Shown piece by piece: positions 27,341 to 36,165 of a stretch of DNA of 64,000 bases. The notes under the pieces were generated by a model. That model had not been told where the DNA came from, ran no database searches, and saw only the letters and a list, made by a program, of their open reading frames with translations. The stretch's first letter is position 1. Each line of letters begins with the position of its first letter. Both the position numbers and the translations under genes were made by a program. Origin of the DNA: CAWCLK01 sp963796225. Its GTDB lineage: Bacteria; Actinomycetota; Nitriliruptoria; Nitriliruptorales; Nitriliruptoraceae. The stretch is from positions 1-64,000 of the forward strand of contig CAWCLK010000031.1 in NCBI GenBank assembly GCA_963796225.1, written 5' to 3'.

Positions 27341-29291
27341 ATGCCCACCCCGACTGCCTCGACCGGCCGACGCCTTGCCGCCCTGGCGGCGGTCGCGACC
27401 GCCGCCGTGATGGTGGTGGGCGCGCCGGCACCGGCCACGGCCGCTCCGAGCTGCACGACCCCGCCGGCCACCGACGGCGTCGAGCCGCCGTGCAACCCGC
27501 ACCTGGCCGACTCGCCCTGGCCCGGCAACCACCGCAACGCCTACGCGCAGGCCTCGTCGCCGTTCCCGGGTCCGGCGGGGCCGGCCGACCACGTCAACGT
27601 CGACCACGACAGCCTCGTGGCCGCCCCGATCGTGCTGTCGTTCTCGCCGACGTACCCGGACGGCGGTCGGGTGATCTGGGCGTCGACGGTCGGGGCGACG
27701 GCCGAGGTGGTCAAGATCGACCCGGCCACGGTCACCGTCATCGACAAGTACATCCCGCAGGTCGAGGAGGGCGCCGGGCCGGGGACCGTGTCCGTCTCCG
27801 GTGCCTACAACGTCGTCGACGCCGACAACCACCTGCTGGTGGGCCAGGCGACGGGGCTCGAGGTCTACGGCGACGCCGTCCCCGGCGAGCGCCGGTCCAC
27901 CATCGCGTTGCTGCGCCGCTTCGACCTGCCCGCCGAGGCCCGGTGCGGTGACGACGACACGCTGGTCGGCATCACCATGACCTGGGACGGCCGGGTGGCG
28001 TTCGCCACCGCGAACGGCGTGGTCGGCACGGTCCCGCGCGACCCGGCGAAGATGGACGCCGCGCACCTGCGGACGCTGTCGTTGAACGGTCCCGACTGCG
28101 CCGGCGGCCCGGACGGGGCGGTCGAGACGGTGTCGAACTCCATCGCCGCCGACGAGGACGGCGGCATCTACGTGGTGACCAGCCACGCGATGGTGCGCGT
28201 CGACGACGGCCCCGACGGCCTCGCGGTGACGTGGCGGGCCGGCTACGCGGGCGCCGGTGGGTCCGGCGGAGGCCGGCTCGGGGCGGGGTCGGGCGCGACC
28301 CCCTCGTTGATGGGCACCGGCGACGACGACCGGTTCGTCGTCATCACCGACGGGCAGGAGCTGATGCACCTGGTGCTGATGTGGCGCGACGAGGTCCCCG
28401 CCGACTGGGAGCCGATCCGTCCCGGCGCCGACCCGCGCATCGCCTGCGAGGTGCCGGTCACCTTCGGCGACCCCGACGCGCAGCGGTCGCTGTCGGAGCA
28501 GTCCGTGCTGGTGCGCGGCACCTCGGCGGTCGTGGTGAACAACCTCATGCAGCTCGACCCGGTGCTGGGCCAGCTGCCGCCCCGCGCCGCCCCGCTGAGC
28601 CAGCTGCTCAGCGGCCTGCCCGGCAACGAGCCGCGCGGCATCCAGCGGTTCGCGTGGGACCCGGCCACCCGCACCTGCAGCGAGGTCTGGGCCAACCCGG
28701 ACGTGGCCATCCCCAACGGCATCCCGACGATGAGCGCCGCGTCCGGGCTGCTGTACGGGATCGGGGCGCGCGACGGCGTGTGGACGCTCGAGGGCCTGGA
28801 CTGGGACACCGGCGAGGTCGTGCTGACCGTGCCCACCACCGCCTTCCCGATGTCCAACAGCTTCTACGCCGCGACGACCGTCGGCCCGGACGAGACCGTC
28901 TGGACCGGGACCTTCGGCGGCGTCACCCGCTTCCAGGCCTGCGCCCCCGGCGACGAGGGCGGCTGCGGCCGCCGGCTCGACCCGGCCGAGGCGGTCGTCG
29001 GGCAGCTGCCGACGGACCCGGAGGCAGCGGCCCGCGACACCATCGGGCTGCCGAACGACGACCCGGCCCCCGCCGACGACCCGAGCCCGGACGACGCCGG
29101 GACTGCGCCCGGTGGGGGTGGCGGGCGGCGAGGCCGAGGAGGGCGGGGCCGGCGGGGCGCCGCTGCCGTCGACCGGCGGCGGGGCGGGCCTGGCGGCGCT
29201 GCTGGCTGCGATCGCCGGGGCGACCGGCCGGGCCACGTCGGGCCCTTCGGCCCGGGGCCGGCGGCGTCGGAGGGGGGAGGATTCGGGGTGA
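27341..29291 (+). CDS. Large exported protein with LPxTG-like tail, one frame break
   Basis: About 649 residues. A Sec signal peptide (LAALAAVATAAVMVVGAPAPATAAP) precedes a beta-rich body with repeated DxDG-type and Trp-containing strands (IWASTVGATAEVVKIDPATV, GLDWDTGEVVLTVPTTAF, ATTVGPDETVWTGTFGGVTRF), which suggests a beta-propeller. The linker DDPAPADDPSPDD is acidic. After a break near 29110, the end is LPSTGGGAG, a hydrophobic stretch and RRRRR. The stop is at 29289-29291. Function unknown; probably a surface-anchored binding protein. The DosR-like box of the next gene lies inside its 3' end. Confidence 0.6.
29240..29253 (+). promoter_or_regulatory. DosR-like box, copy 2
   Basis: GGGCCCTTCGGCCC, a near-perfect palindrome with the shared core GGGYCCTTCG. 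It ends 61 nt before the start at 29314, and lies inside the 3' end of the preceding gene. Confidence 0.5.
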
Positions 29292-29313
29292 GCATCGAAC
29301 CGGTGGTGCCGCC

Positions 29314-30189
29314 ATGGCGACCCTCGTCCACACGCCGATCCTGCAGCCCGAGCACCACGCCCCGGTCACACGCCCCGTCCACCTCGTCCTGAGCTGGACC
29401 CTCGCGGGGGTGCTCGTCGCCGCCACGCTGTACGGGCTGCTGGCCAGCGGGGCGTACCGGGAGACCCCGGCACGCGAGTACCTCGGGGCGACCCTGCGCG
29501 GCCAGGACGTGCTGACCCTGCTGACGGCCCCGGTGCTGGTCGTGACCGCGCACCTGGCCCGCCGCGGGTCGCTGCGTGCCCACCTGGTGTGGCTGGGCGT
29601 GCTGGCCTACGTCACCTACACCTACCTGATGTACGTGGTGGTCCCCTACAACGACGCGTTCCTGCTGTACGTCGCCGCCATCGGGCTGTCGTTCTGGGCG
29701 TTGCTCGACGGGGCCATCCGCACCGACGTGCACGTGCTCCACGAGGCCGCGCACCACCTTCCCCGGCGCGGCGTCGGCTGGTTCCTGATCGTGACCGGCA
29801 GCCTGTTCGCCCTGCTCTGGCTGGTGCAGGACCTGTCCACCCTGCCGGGCGGCGTGCCCGACGGGCTGTTCGTCTACGACGTGCCCAGCACCGTCCACGT
29901 CCTGGACCTGGCCTTCGTGCTGCCGCTGGTGGTCGGCTCGGGCGTGCTGCTGCTGCGTGGCCACCCGGCCGGACCGGCCCTGGGCGCGGTCGTGCTGGTC
30001 AAGATGGTGACGCTCGGCCTGGCGCTGCTGGCGATGGCGGTCGGGACGGCCGTGGCCGGCGGCCCGCTCAACGTCGCCGAGGTCGTGTCCTGGTCGCTGA
30101 TCGCCGTGGTCAGCACCAGCATCCTCGCCGTCTGCAGTCGTCGCCTCGCACCGCTGCCCGGTCCGTGGCTGCAACCGCGGGTCTGGTGA
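29314..30189 (+). CDS. Polytopic membrane protein, about eight helices
   Basis: 291 residues, not recognised. About eight hydrophobic segments, for example HLVLSWTLAGVLVAATLYGLL, VWLGVLAYVTYTYLMYVVVPY, FLIVTGSLFALLWLVQDLS and VSWSLIAVVSTSILAV. An inter-helix region carries His-rich VHVLHEAAHHLPRRG, which could bind metal or haem. ATG 29314 begins 22 bp after the upstream stop. The DosR-like box ending at 29253 suggests low-oxygen or stasis control. Confidence 0.6.
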   Translation: MATLVHTPILQPEHHAPVTRPVHLVLSWTLAGVLVAATLYGLLASGAYRETPAREYLGATLRGQDVLTLLTAPVLVVTAHLARRGSLRAHLVWLGVLAYVTYTYLMYVVVPYNDAFLLYVAAIGLSFWALLDGAIRTDVHVLHEAAHHLPRRGVGWFLIVTGSLFALLWLVQDLSTLPGGVPDGLFVYDVPSTVHVLDLAFVLPLVVGSGVLLLRGHPAGPALGAVVLVKMVTLGLALLAMAVGTAVAGGPLNVAEVVSWSLIAVVSTSILAVCSRRLAPLPGPWLQPRVW

Positions 30190-30228
30190 GCAGGCAGCAC
30201 CGCGGACGACGTCACCTGGTCGCCTCAC

Positions 30229-30234
30229 TACCGT
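30229..30234 (+). promoter_or_regulatory. Possible -10 box of the F420 oxidoreductase gene
   Basis: TACCGT, TANNNT type, 31 nt before ATG 30265. No clear -35. Confidence 0.3.
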
Positions 30235-30264
30235 CGAGCTCGACGTCCACGACGAGGAGCACGC

Positions 30265-31188
30265 ATGGGTGACGCGGTGGTCGACGAGCTGCGGACCCGC
30301 ATGGGACGGATCGGGATCTGGACCGGGGCGTTGGACGGCCTCCCGGTCGCGGACGCCCGGGCCTGGGCCGCCGAGGTCGAGCGGATGGGCGCCGGGGCGC
30401 TGTGGTACGGCGAGGCCTACGGGCGCAACGCCTTCCTGCAGGCGACGCTGGCGCTGGCCGACACCACCGAGCTCGTGGTCGGCTCGTCGATCGCGAACAT
30501 CTGGGGACGCGACGCCTTCGCGGCCCGGTCCGCGCAGGCCACGATCGGGGCGATGCACCCGGGCCGGTTCGTGATGGGGCTCGGCGTCAGCCACGCCCCG
30601 CTCGTCGAACGCCTCCGCGGCGGGAGCTACGACAGGCCACTGGCCGCCATGCGCGAGTACCTGCAGGCGCTCGACGCGAAGGACCCCGTCGTCGCCGACG
30701 CCGCACCGGCGCACCCGCGGATGATCGCGGCCCTCGGCCCGCGGATGCTCGAGACCGCCGGCGAGCTGGCCGACGGGGCGCTGCCCTACCTGACCCTGCC
30801 CGAGCACACCGCGCAGGCGCGGGAGGTCCTCGGTCCCGACAAGGCCCTGGTCGTCGAGGCGGGCGCTGTCATCGACGGCGACGAGGACACCTGGCGCGCC
30901 CGCGCCCACGCCCATCTCGAGATCTACACCGGCCTGCCGAACTACCGCAGCAGCTGGTACCGGCAGGGGTTCACCGAGGAGGACACGGCGCGGGGCGGCA
31001 GCGAGCGGCTGAAGTCCGCGATGGTCACCCATGGCCTGGACGCCACCCTCGAGCGGGTCCAGGAGCACCTGGACGCGGGGGCCGACCACGTCGCCGTGCA
31101 GGTGCTCGGCGACCACGCCTTCGACATCCGGCGCGAGGACACCGCCACCCTGCTCGCCGCGAGCGCCGAGCGGTGGGGCGCCCCCTAG
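30265..31188 (+). CDS. F420-dependent LLM-class oxidoreductase
   Basis: 307 residues of the luciferase-like monooxygenase fold, closest in pattern to the actinobacterial group that uses coenzyme F420. GIWTGALDGLPVADARAWAAEVERMGAGALWYGEAYGR opens the barrel, then TELVVGSSIANIWGRDAFAARSA, FVMGLGVSHAPLVERLRG, MIAALGPRMLETAGELADGALPYL and a C-terminal DHVAVQVLG. Substrate unknown. ATG 30265 follows GAGGAG. Its TAG stop shares the palindrome CTAG with the stop of the convergent gene. Confidence 0.8.
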   Translation: MGDAVVDELRTRMGRIGIWTGALDGLPVADARAWAAEVERMGAGALWYGEAYGRNAFLQATLALADTTELVVGSSIANIWGRDAFAARSAQATIGAMHPGRFVMGLGVSHAPLVERLRGGSYDRPLAAMREYLQALDAKDPVVADAAPAHPRMIAALGPRMLETAGELADGALPYLTLPEHTAQAREVLGPDKALVVEAGAVIDGDEDTWRARAHAHLEIYTGLPNYRSSWYRQGFTEEDTARGGSERLKSAMVTHGLDATLERVQEHLDAGADHVAVQVLGDHAFDIRREDTATLLAASAERWGAP

Positions 31189-31772
31189 TCCTTCTGCTTC
31201 ATGACCACGTCGATGGCCAGCGACGCGGCCAGGGCGAGGCTGCGCATCGGCTCGGTCGCGGCCTCGAGGTGCACCACGTAGGTGTCGGCGTCGGTGAAGG
31301 ACTCGGTCAGCAGCCCCCGCCACTTCTTGGTGACGCGCGCCACCTCGGTGCCCGCCCCGTCGACGACCGTGAAGTCACGGGCACGCCAGTTCTGGGCCTG
31401 CACCTCGCCGGCGGGGGACCCGTCCGGGCCGGCCAGGGTGAACCGCGCCTTGCCGAGCCGCACCTGCTTGGTGATCGTGCCGACCGGCGTCCCGTCCGCT
31501 CGTGCCACCTGGACCCGCCACGTGAACCACGGCTTGTGCAGCCGCAGCACCGGCTGGCCGGCAGCGTCCTCGATGGCCAGCGTCGTGGGCAGCGCGACGT
31601 CGAGGTCGCTCATGAAGCGGACGAGGAACTGGAACGGGCTCTGCTCGACCTGCTCGATGGCACCGACGCGACGGCCCTCGGTGTCGAACAGCCCGTACTG
31701 GTTGCGCATCTCGAACAGCTTGCGCACCTGCTCGACGACGAGCACGTCGTGGGCCAGCGGACTGTCGGTCAT
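31185..31772 (-). CDS. LURP-one/scramblase-like protein
   Basis: 195 residues resembling the phospholipid scramblase-related/LURP-one beta-barrel family: VVEQVRKLFEMRNQYGLFDTEGRRVGAIEQ, then PVLRLHKPWFTWRVQVARADGTPVGTITKQ, and ARVTKKWRGLLTESFTDADTYVVHLE, finished by a hydrophobic C-terminal helix SLALAASLAIDVVMKQKD as in scramblases. Function of the bacterial members is not established; membrane association is likely. ATG 31772 has GGAGGACCTCC before it. Confidence 0.7.
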   Translation of the reverse strand: MTDSPLAHDVLVVEQVRKLFEMRNQYGLFDTEGRRVGAIEQVEQSPFQFLVRFMSDLDVALPTTLAIEDAAGQPVLRLHKPWFTWRVQVARADGTPVGTITKQVRLGKARFTLAGPDGSPAGEVQAQNWRARDFTVVDGAGTEVARVTKKWRGLLTESFTDADTYVVHLEAATEPMRSLALAASLAIDVVMKQKD

Positions 31773-31942
31773 GGAGGTCCTCCGTGGGTGTGGCGGCCGC
31801 CAGCATGACATCTCGGGATCGCGGCCGCTTCGACTCCCACCCGCTCCGACGCCTCACCGGCGGCCGCCCCGGCCGGTCGGTCACCGACCTCCACCCGGAC
31901 GGCAGCGAACGACCTGCGGAGATCCCCCACCGAGGACGCCGC

Positions 31943-32854
31943 ATGCCCGCCTCCCCCCTGCCTGCCCCGCTCCCGCTGTTCGCCCAGGCCGACGTGCCCA
32001 GCCTCGGCCCGGGCATGTTCGGTGACCTCGGCCTCGGGTTGCGGCTGGCGATCGGGGCGGCGGTGCTCGTCGTCGGGTTCGTCGCGGCGCGCCTGGCCCG
32101 GCGGGTCCTGGAACCGCGGCTGGCGCGGCTGCGGACGCCGTCGTTCGGCAGCGTCTTCGCCCGGCTGACCGGCTTCGGGATCGGGCTGGTCTCCGCCCTG
32201 TTCGCGCTCGTCGTCGTGTTCCCCAGCGTCAACGTGGGGACGCTGGTCGGTGGGCTCGGCGTCTTCGGGATCGCGGCCGGGTTCGCCTTCCAGGACATCC
32301 TGTCCAACCTGCTGTCCGGGATCCTGCTGATCTTCCGCCAGCCCTTCGTCAGCGGGGACCAGATCACCGTTGCGGACGTGTCGGGCACCGTCGAGGAGAT
32401 CACCATCCGCGAGACCCGCATCCGCGGGTACGACGGGCGCCTCTACGTGGTGCCGAACATCGACGTCTACACGGGACTGATCGAGGTCCAGACCAACCGC
32501 GCGACCGTGCGCACGTCGCTGGTCGTGGGCGTCGGCTACGACACCGACCTGGCCGAGGCGCAGCGACTGGCCCTCGAGGTCCTCGACGGCATCGACGGCG
32601 TGCTGGCGGACCCCGCCCCGCAGGCGTACTGGACCGAGCTCGGGGCGTCGTCGGTCAACCTCGACCTGCGCTACTGGACCGATCCGCACCAGGCCCAGAT
32701 CCGCCGGGTCCAGAGCGACGTCGTGGCCGCGATCTTCGACGCCTACAACGACGCGGACATCGACATGCCCTTCGACGTGGTCACGCTGGACGCGTCGGAC
32801 TCGGTCACCGAGTCGCTGGCCCAGGCCCTCGCCCGCCGCGACGAACGCACCTGA
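31943..32854 (+). CDS. MscS-family mechanosensitive channel
   Basis: 303 residues. Two to three transmembrane helices, then the pore helix GTLVGGLGVFGIAAGFAFQDILSNLLSGILLIFRQPF, the hallmark of MscS, and the beta domain GDQITVADVSGTVEEITIRETRIRGYDGRLYVVPN. It should release solutes on hypo-osmotic shock. ATG 31943 follows GAGGAC. Separate transcription unit from the calpain operon that follows. Confidence 0.88.
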   Translation: MPASPLPAPLPLFAQADVPSLGPGMFGDLGLGLRLAIGAAVLVVGFVAARLARRVLEPRLARLRTPSFGSVFARLTGFGIGLVSALFALVVVFPSVNVGTLVGGLGVFGIAAGFAFQDILSNLLSGILLIFRQPFVSGDQITVADVSGTVEEITIRETRIRGYDGRLYVVPNIDVYTGLIEVQTNRATVRTSLVVGVGYDTDLAEAQRLALEVLDGIDGVLADPAPQAYWTELGASSVNLDLRYWTDPHQAQIRRVQSDVVAAIFDAYNDADIDMPFDVVTLDASDSVTESLAQALARRDERT

Positions 32855-32880
32855 CGCCTGCGCCCAGGACCGTCACCGTC

Positions 32881-32915
32881 CGTTTGTGTTTGACGTGTCA
32901 TCTCGTTATCTTTCG
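32881..32915 (+). promoter_or_regulatory. AT-rich promoter island before the calpain operon
   Basis: This short stretch is strikingly AT-rich for the window. TTTGTG (32883-32888) and TATCTT (32907-32912) are 18 bp apart; TTGACG (32890-32895) is also present. It lies 26 nt before the calpain ATG and is the best sigma-70-like promoter I see here. Confidence 0.45.
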
Positions 32916-32937
32916 CTCTCGGCAGAGGGGGGTCGGG

Positions 32938-34404
32938 ATGGCATCGGTGGTCCGCGCGGACGTGTGGGCGCTCGAGCGCGCCTGCGACGCCGGGACGGAG
33001 CTGGCCGACCGGCTGCGGCGCGATGCGGGCGAGCTGGGCGATGCGCTCGACGCGCTGCGCACCGCCCCGTCCGAGATCGCACTGGACGTCGCCCCGGCCG
33101 ACCTCCACCTGGACCTCCTGGCGACGCAGTGGGCCGAGGTGGCCGGTGACCTGGGGCTGGTCGCGGCCGCGTTCCGCACGGTCGACGACGACCTGCTCGG
33201 GTGGCTGCGCGCCCAGCTCGCGCTCGTGTCGGTGTGGGCAGAACGGCGCCACACCGACCGGCCGTGGGAGGTCGACGGGGCGCGCGTCGACGCGGCCGTC
33301 GACACCGTCCGCGCCGCGCTGGACGTCGGCGGCTGGGGCGTGCGCGGCGACGACCTCGCACGGATCCACGACACGCTGGCCGGCATGTCCGGCGCCGAGA
33401 CCGACGCCGTGCTCGCGCGGCTCACCGACGACGAGCTCGCGACCTGGTTCGACCAGCAGCACGACGGCTGGCTGCGGGGCGGCTGGTCGGCGAGCCAGCG
33501 TCGGGAGCTGCTCGTCGTCCTCGGCGAGAAGGTGTCGCTGGACACCTGGCGCCGGCTCTCGCGGTTCACCGACGAGATCGACCCGCCGCCCCGCGAGGCG
33601 CTCGGCGACACCGCCTCGGCGGACCCGGCCCGCCGTGAGTTCTTCGAGGCCCTGACCTACGCGCCGACGTCGGGGGTGCTGATCGCCGGCGGCCGGGGCG
33701 ACCACGGCCCGTTCGCCGTCGACGACGCACGCCAGGGCCGGATCGGCGACTGCTACCTCGTCGCGGCCATGCAGGCACTGGCCATGCACGACCCGTGGTC
33801 GCTGGCCGACCTCGTGCGGCCGAACCCCAACGGCACGTTCACCGTCACCTTCGCGAACGGTGACCAGGTCGTCGTCAGCTCCGACCTGCCGATCCGTTCC
33901 GACGGGCACCTGGCCTTCGCCCGCAACGGACCCGGCGCCGACGGCGGCACCGAGCTGTGGCCGATGCTCGTGGAGAAGGCGGTCGCCCAGCGCGCCGGGG
34001 GGTGGGGCGAGATCGTCGGCGGGTCGCAGTCCGCCGCGATCGAGCTGCTGACCGGTCGACCCTCGGGCTGGATCGACGCCGACGAGGTCCGGGTCGCCGA
34101 CCTCGCCGACCGGGTCGCGGCCGGCGAGATCCTGGGCCTGTCCACCATCGACGCCCCGTCGCAGGACAAGGACGCCGTGCTGGCCTGGGTGGCCTCCGAC
34201 GCGCCCGAGCCCTTCCGCCGGGGCGACGGCCCCTGGGACCGCCTGCACCAGAACCACGCCTTCATCGTGACCGCGGTGGACGCCGACGCCGGCACGGTCC
34301 GCGTGGTCAACCCGTGGGACCCGACAGCCGGCTCGGTGGTGCTCACCGAGGACGAGCTCCGGGTGTCCGTCAACGGCGTCCGGGTCAGCGGGGTGGCCCC
34401 GTGA
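32938..34404 (+). CDS. Calpain-like cysteine protease with helical N-terminal domain
   Basis: 488 residues. The C-terminal half is a C2-family (calpain) protease: GRIGDCYLVAAMQALA with Cys272, LWPMLVEKAVAQRAGGWGEIVGG (typical of calpains), HQNHAFIVTAV with His440 and RVVNPWDP with Asn458, so the Cys-His-Asn triad is complete. The N-terminal ~220 residues are helical without a signal peptide, reminiscent of type VII secretion substrate heads. ATG 32938 follows a GGGG-rich site. The stop overlaps the GTG of a WXG100-like gene, then a lipoprotein follows, so this may be a secreted protease effector with partner and inhibitor. That role is inference. Confidence 0.75.
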   Translation: MASVVRADVWALERACDAGTELADRLRRDAGELGDALDALRTAPSEIALDVAPADLHLDLLATQWAEVAGDLGLVAAAFRTVDDDLLGWLRAQLALVSVWAERRHTDRPWEVDGARVDAAVDTVRAALDVGGWGVRGDDLARIHDTLAGMSGAETDAVLARLTDDELATWFDQQHDGWLRGGWSASQRRELLVVLGEKVSLDTWRRLSRFTDEIDPPPREALGDTASADPARREFFEALTYAPTSGVLIAGGRGDHGPFAVDDARQGRIGDCYLVAAMQALAMHDPWSLADLVRPNPNGTFTVTFANGDQVVVSSDLPIRSDGHLAFARNGPGADGGTELWPMLVEKAVAQRAGGWGEIVGGSQSAAIELLTGRPSGWIDADEVRVADLADRVAAGEILGLSTIDAPSQDKDAVLAWVASDAPEPFRRGDGPWDRLHQNHAFIVTAVDADAGTVRVVNPWDPTAGSVVLTEDELRVSVNGVRVSGVAP

Positions 34405-34757
34405 TCCCCGACCTGCCCGTTCCCCGGCTGGACCCGACGACCTTCCCGGACGCGGAGGTCGCCACCGCCGTCGAGGTCCTGCGGCGGGTCGCCTCACGCC
34501 TCGAGGTCGCCGCGGGGGACCGCGCCGCCGCGACCGCGCCCGCCCTCGCGAGCTGGCAGGGCCGCACCGCGACCGTCGTGGGCGAGGACCACGCTGCCGG
34601 GCAACGGGCCGCGGCGGCGCTGGCGGACCAGCTGCGCGCGCAGGCGGCACGGCTCGAGGCCGCAGCCGACGACGCCGCGGACCTGCGTCGACGCCGCCGA
34701 CGGACGTACGAGGAATCCCTTGCCACCTGGCGGCGCCTCGCGGCGTCCCACGCCTGA
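34401..34757 (+). CDS. WXG100-like helical protein
   Basis: 118 residues, GTG start overlapping the calpain stop. Two long helices surround LASWQGRTATVV, which matches the W-x-G turn of ESX/WXG100 proteins, and the length fits (usually ~100). The second helix is rich in Ala, Arg and Asp (DQLRAQAARLEAAADDAADLRRRRRRTYEESLATWRRL region). WXG100 proteins are substrates or chaperone partners of type VII secretion. No secretion-machine gene is present in the window. It probably pairs with the N-terminal helical domain of the protease. Confidence 0.55.
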   Translation: MIPDLPVPRLDPTTFPDAEVATAVEVLRRVASRLEVAAGDRAAATAPALASWQGRTATVVGEDHAAGQRAAAALADQLRAQAARLEAAADDAADLRRRRRRTYEESLATWRRLAASHA

Positions 34758-34781
34758 CGCGACCACGACACCGAGGACCAC

Positions 34782-35141
34782 ATGCGCCACCGCCACCTGC
34801 TCACCGCCACCCTCACCGCCGGCCTGCTCCTGTCCGGCTGTGCGAACGCCACCCCGGAGGCCACCGTGACCGACCCGACCACCGCCGACGCGGACCGTCC
34901 CCTGGTCCCGCTCACCAGGGGCACCGTCATGGGCGCGGGAGAGCTCGAGATCCGCACGGTGCTGGCGGGCAGCAGCGGCGTGGACCTGATCGTGCATCGC
35001 GGCGCCGAATCCGAGGAGGTCGTCCTCGACGTCGGGGAGTCGACCGAGCTGTTCGGCCACACGCTCGAGCTGGTCAGCTCCGGCGCGGAGGACGCACTGC
35101 TGGCGGTCACCGCCCCGGACGGGACCCAGCTCGGCTACTGA
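34782..35141 (+). CDS. Small lipoprotein of the calpain operon
   Basis: 119 residues. Signal MRHRHLLTATLTAGLLLSGC with a good lipobox, then a Thr-rich linker and a compact beta domain (GELEIRTVLAGSSGVDLIVHRG...VLDVGESTELFGHTLELVSSG). No family recognised. Its place 25 bp after the WXG100-like gene suggests a common role, perhaps an inhibitor or receptor of the protease on the cell surface. Confidence 0.6.
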   Translation: MRHRHLLTATLTAGLLLSGCANATPEATVTDPTTADADRPLVPLTRGTVMGAGELEIRTVLAGSSGVDLIVHRGAESEEVVLDVGESTELFGHTLELVSSGAEDALLAVTAPDGTQLGY

Positions 35142-35155
35142 GCACCGCCGCAGCG

Positions 35156-36066
35156 TCACCGCCCCGTCGCGCTGACGTGCATGAGGTCCTGCAACGAGGT
35201 GTAGGTCCCGCCCCAGGTCCAGCCGGCGGCCTCGATGGCGGCGACCACCGGCCCGTCCGGGTGCAGCATCCCGGGCAGGTCGCGGGACCGGTCGGTGTAG
35301 GCGGTCGCGAGCTCGGGGAGCACGACCCGGCCCTCGTCGGTCTCCTTGACGTAGGGGTTCTGGAACGGGTTGATGTCGACGGCCCGGCCGTAGGCGTGCT
35401 CGGACCACGATCCGCTCCCGCGTGCGTCGCGGCAGACGAAGGCGCTGGTGACGTTGCCGTCGCCGGTGGGCGGGGCGTCGAGGTCCGCGGGGGTGGTGAT
35501 CGCCACCTGCTCGAGCGGGAACCGCGCCTCGTGCATGGCCCGGAACATCGCCACCACGGCGTCGGCCGCGTCGGCGTGGACGAGCAGCTCGCCGGTGTGG
35601 AACGCCCCGTCGAACCCGACGAAGGCCACCGTCACGACCCGCAGGTCGGCCAGCGCCACCGGGCAGCCCTCGTGCCAGGTCGAGCGCGCCGCGACGTCCT
35701 CGCCGACCGGTTCCACGGTGGCGTGGAAGTCGGCGTCGGGTGGCGGCGGGAGCACGTCCTCGGTGACGATCGAGCGCGGGAACAGCTCGGGCGGGGTCGG
35801 CTGGGGCGGCGGGAACCCCGTGGGGCCGGGTTCGAGCACACGGGTGCCGAGCCAGGACGGGGCGGCCGTGGCCTGCGGGGTCGGCGACGGCGACGCGGTG
35901 CTGCCGGTCGGTGACGCGGCGACGACGTGCTCGGCGACGCCCCGCTCGGTGACGACGTGCTCGTGCTCGTGACCGGCGTCGGCGAGGGAGCGACGCCCGG
36001 CGCGCCGGTCCGGCACGCCGGCAGCAGCAGCGCGAGGAGGGCCCCCGCGAGGAGACGACGGGACAT
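35156..36066 (-). CDS. M15-type D-Ala-D-Ala carboxypeptidase, lipoprotein-like, one frame break
   Basis: About 303 residues. Leader MSRRLLAGALLALLLPAC ends in a cysteine (lipobox with Pro at -2, unusual). A Pro/Thr/Ser linker contains the frame break (about 35930-35980). The catalytic part has VTSAFVCRDARGSGSWSEHAYGRAVDINPFQNPY, the SxHxxGxAxD zinc motif of M15 peptidases, and AAIEAAGWTWGGTYTSLQDLMH with the last zinc His. It should trim wall peptides outside the membrane. Convergent with the lipoprotein gene. Confidence 0.75.
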
Positions 36067-36165
36067 GCCGCCACGGTATGGCCTCGCGCAGGAGGCAGGG
36101 ACGGGGGCGGGGCGCGGCGAACCTCCGGGTCCGGGCGAGGGGCCCGGGCGAGGTGGGAGCCGACC

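Noticed and set aside
25961..29236. Minus-strand frame of over 1000 codons
   Set aside because: Covers the SDR end and the exported LPxTG-like gene in antisense; only the PAS-GGDEF frame on that strand shows real domains.
31185..31188. Shared CTAG as a designed terminator
   Set aside because: Two convergent genes simply overlap in their TAG stop codons; there is no hairpin around it.
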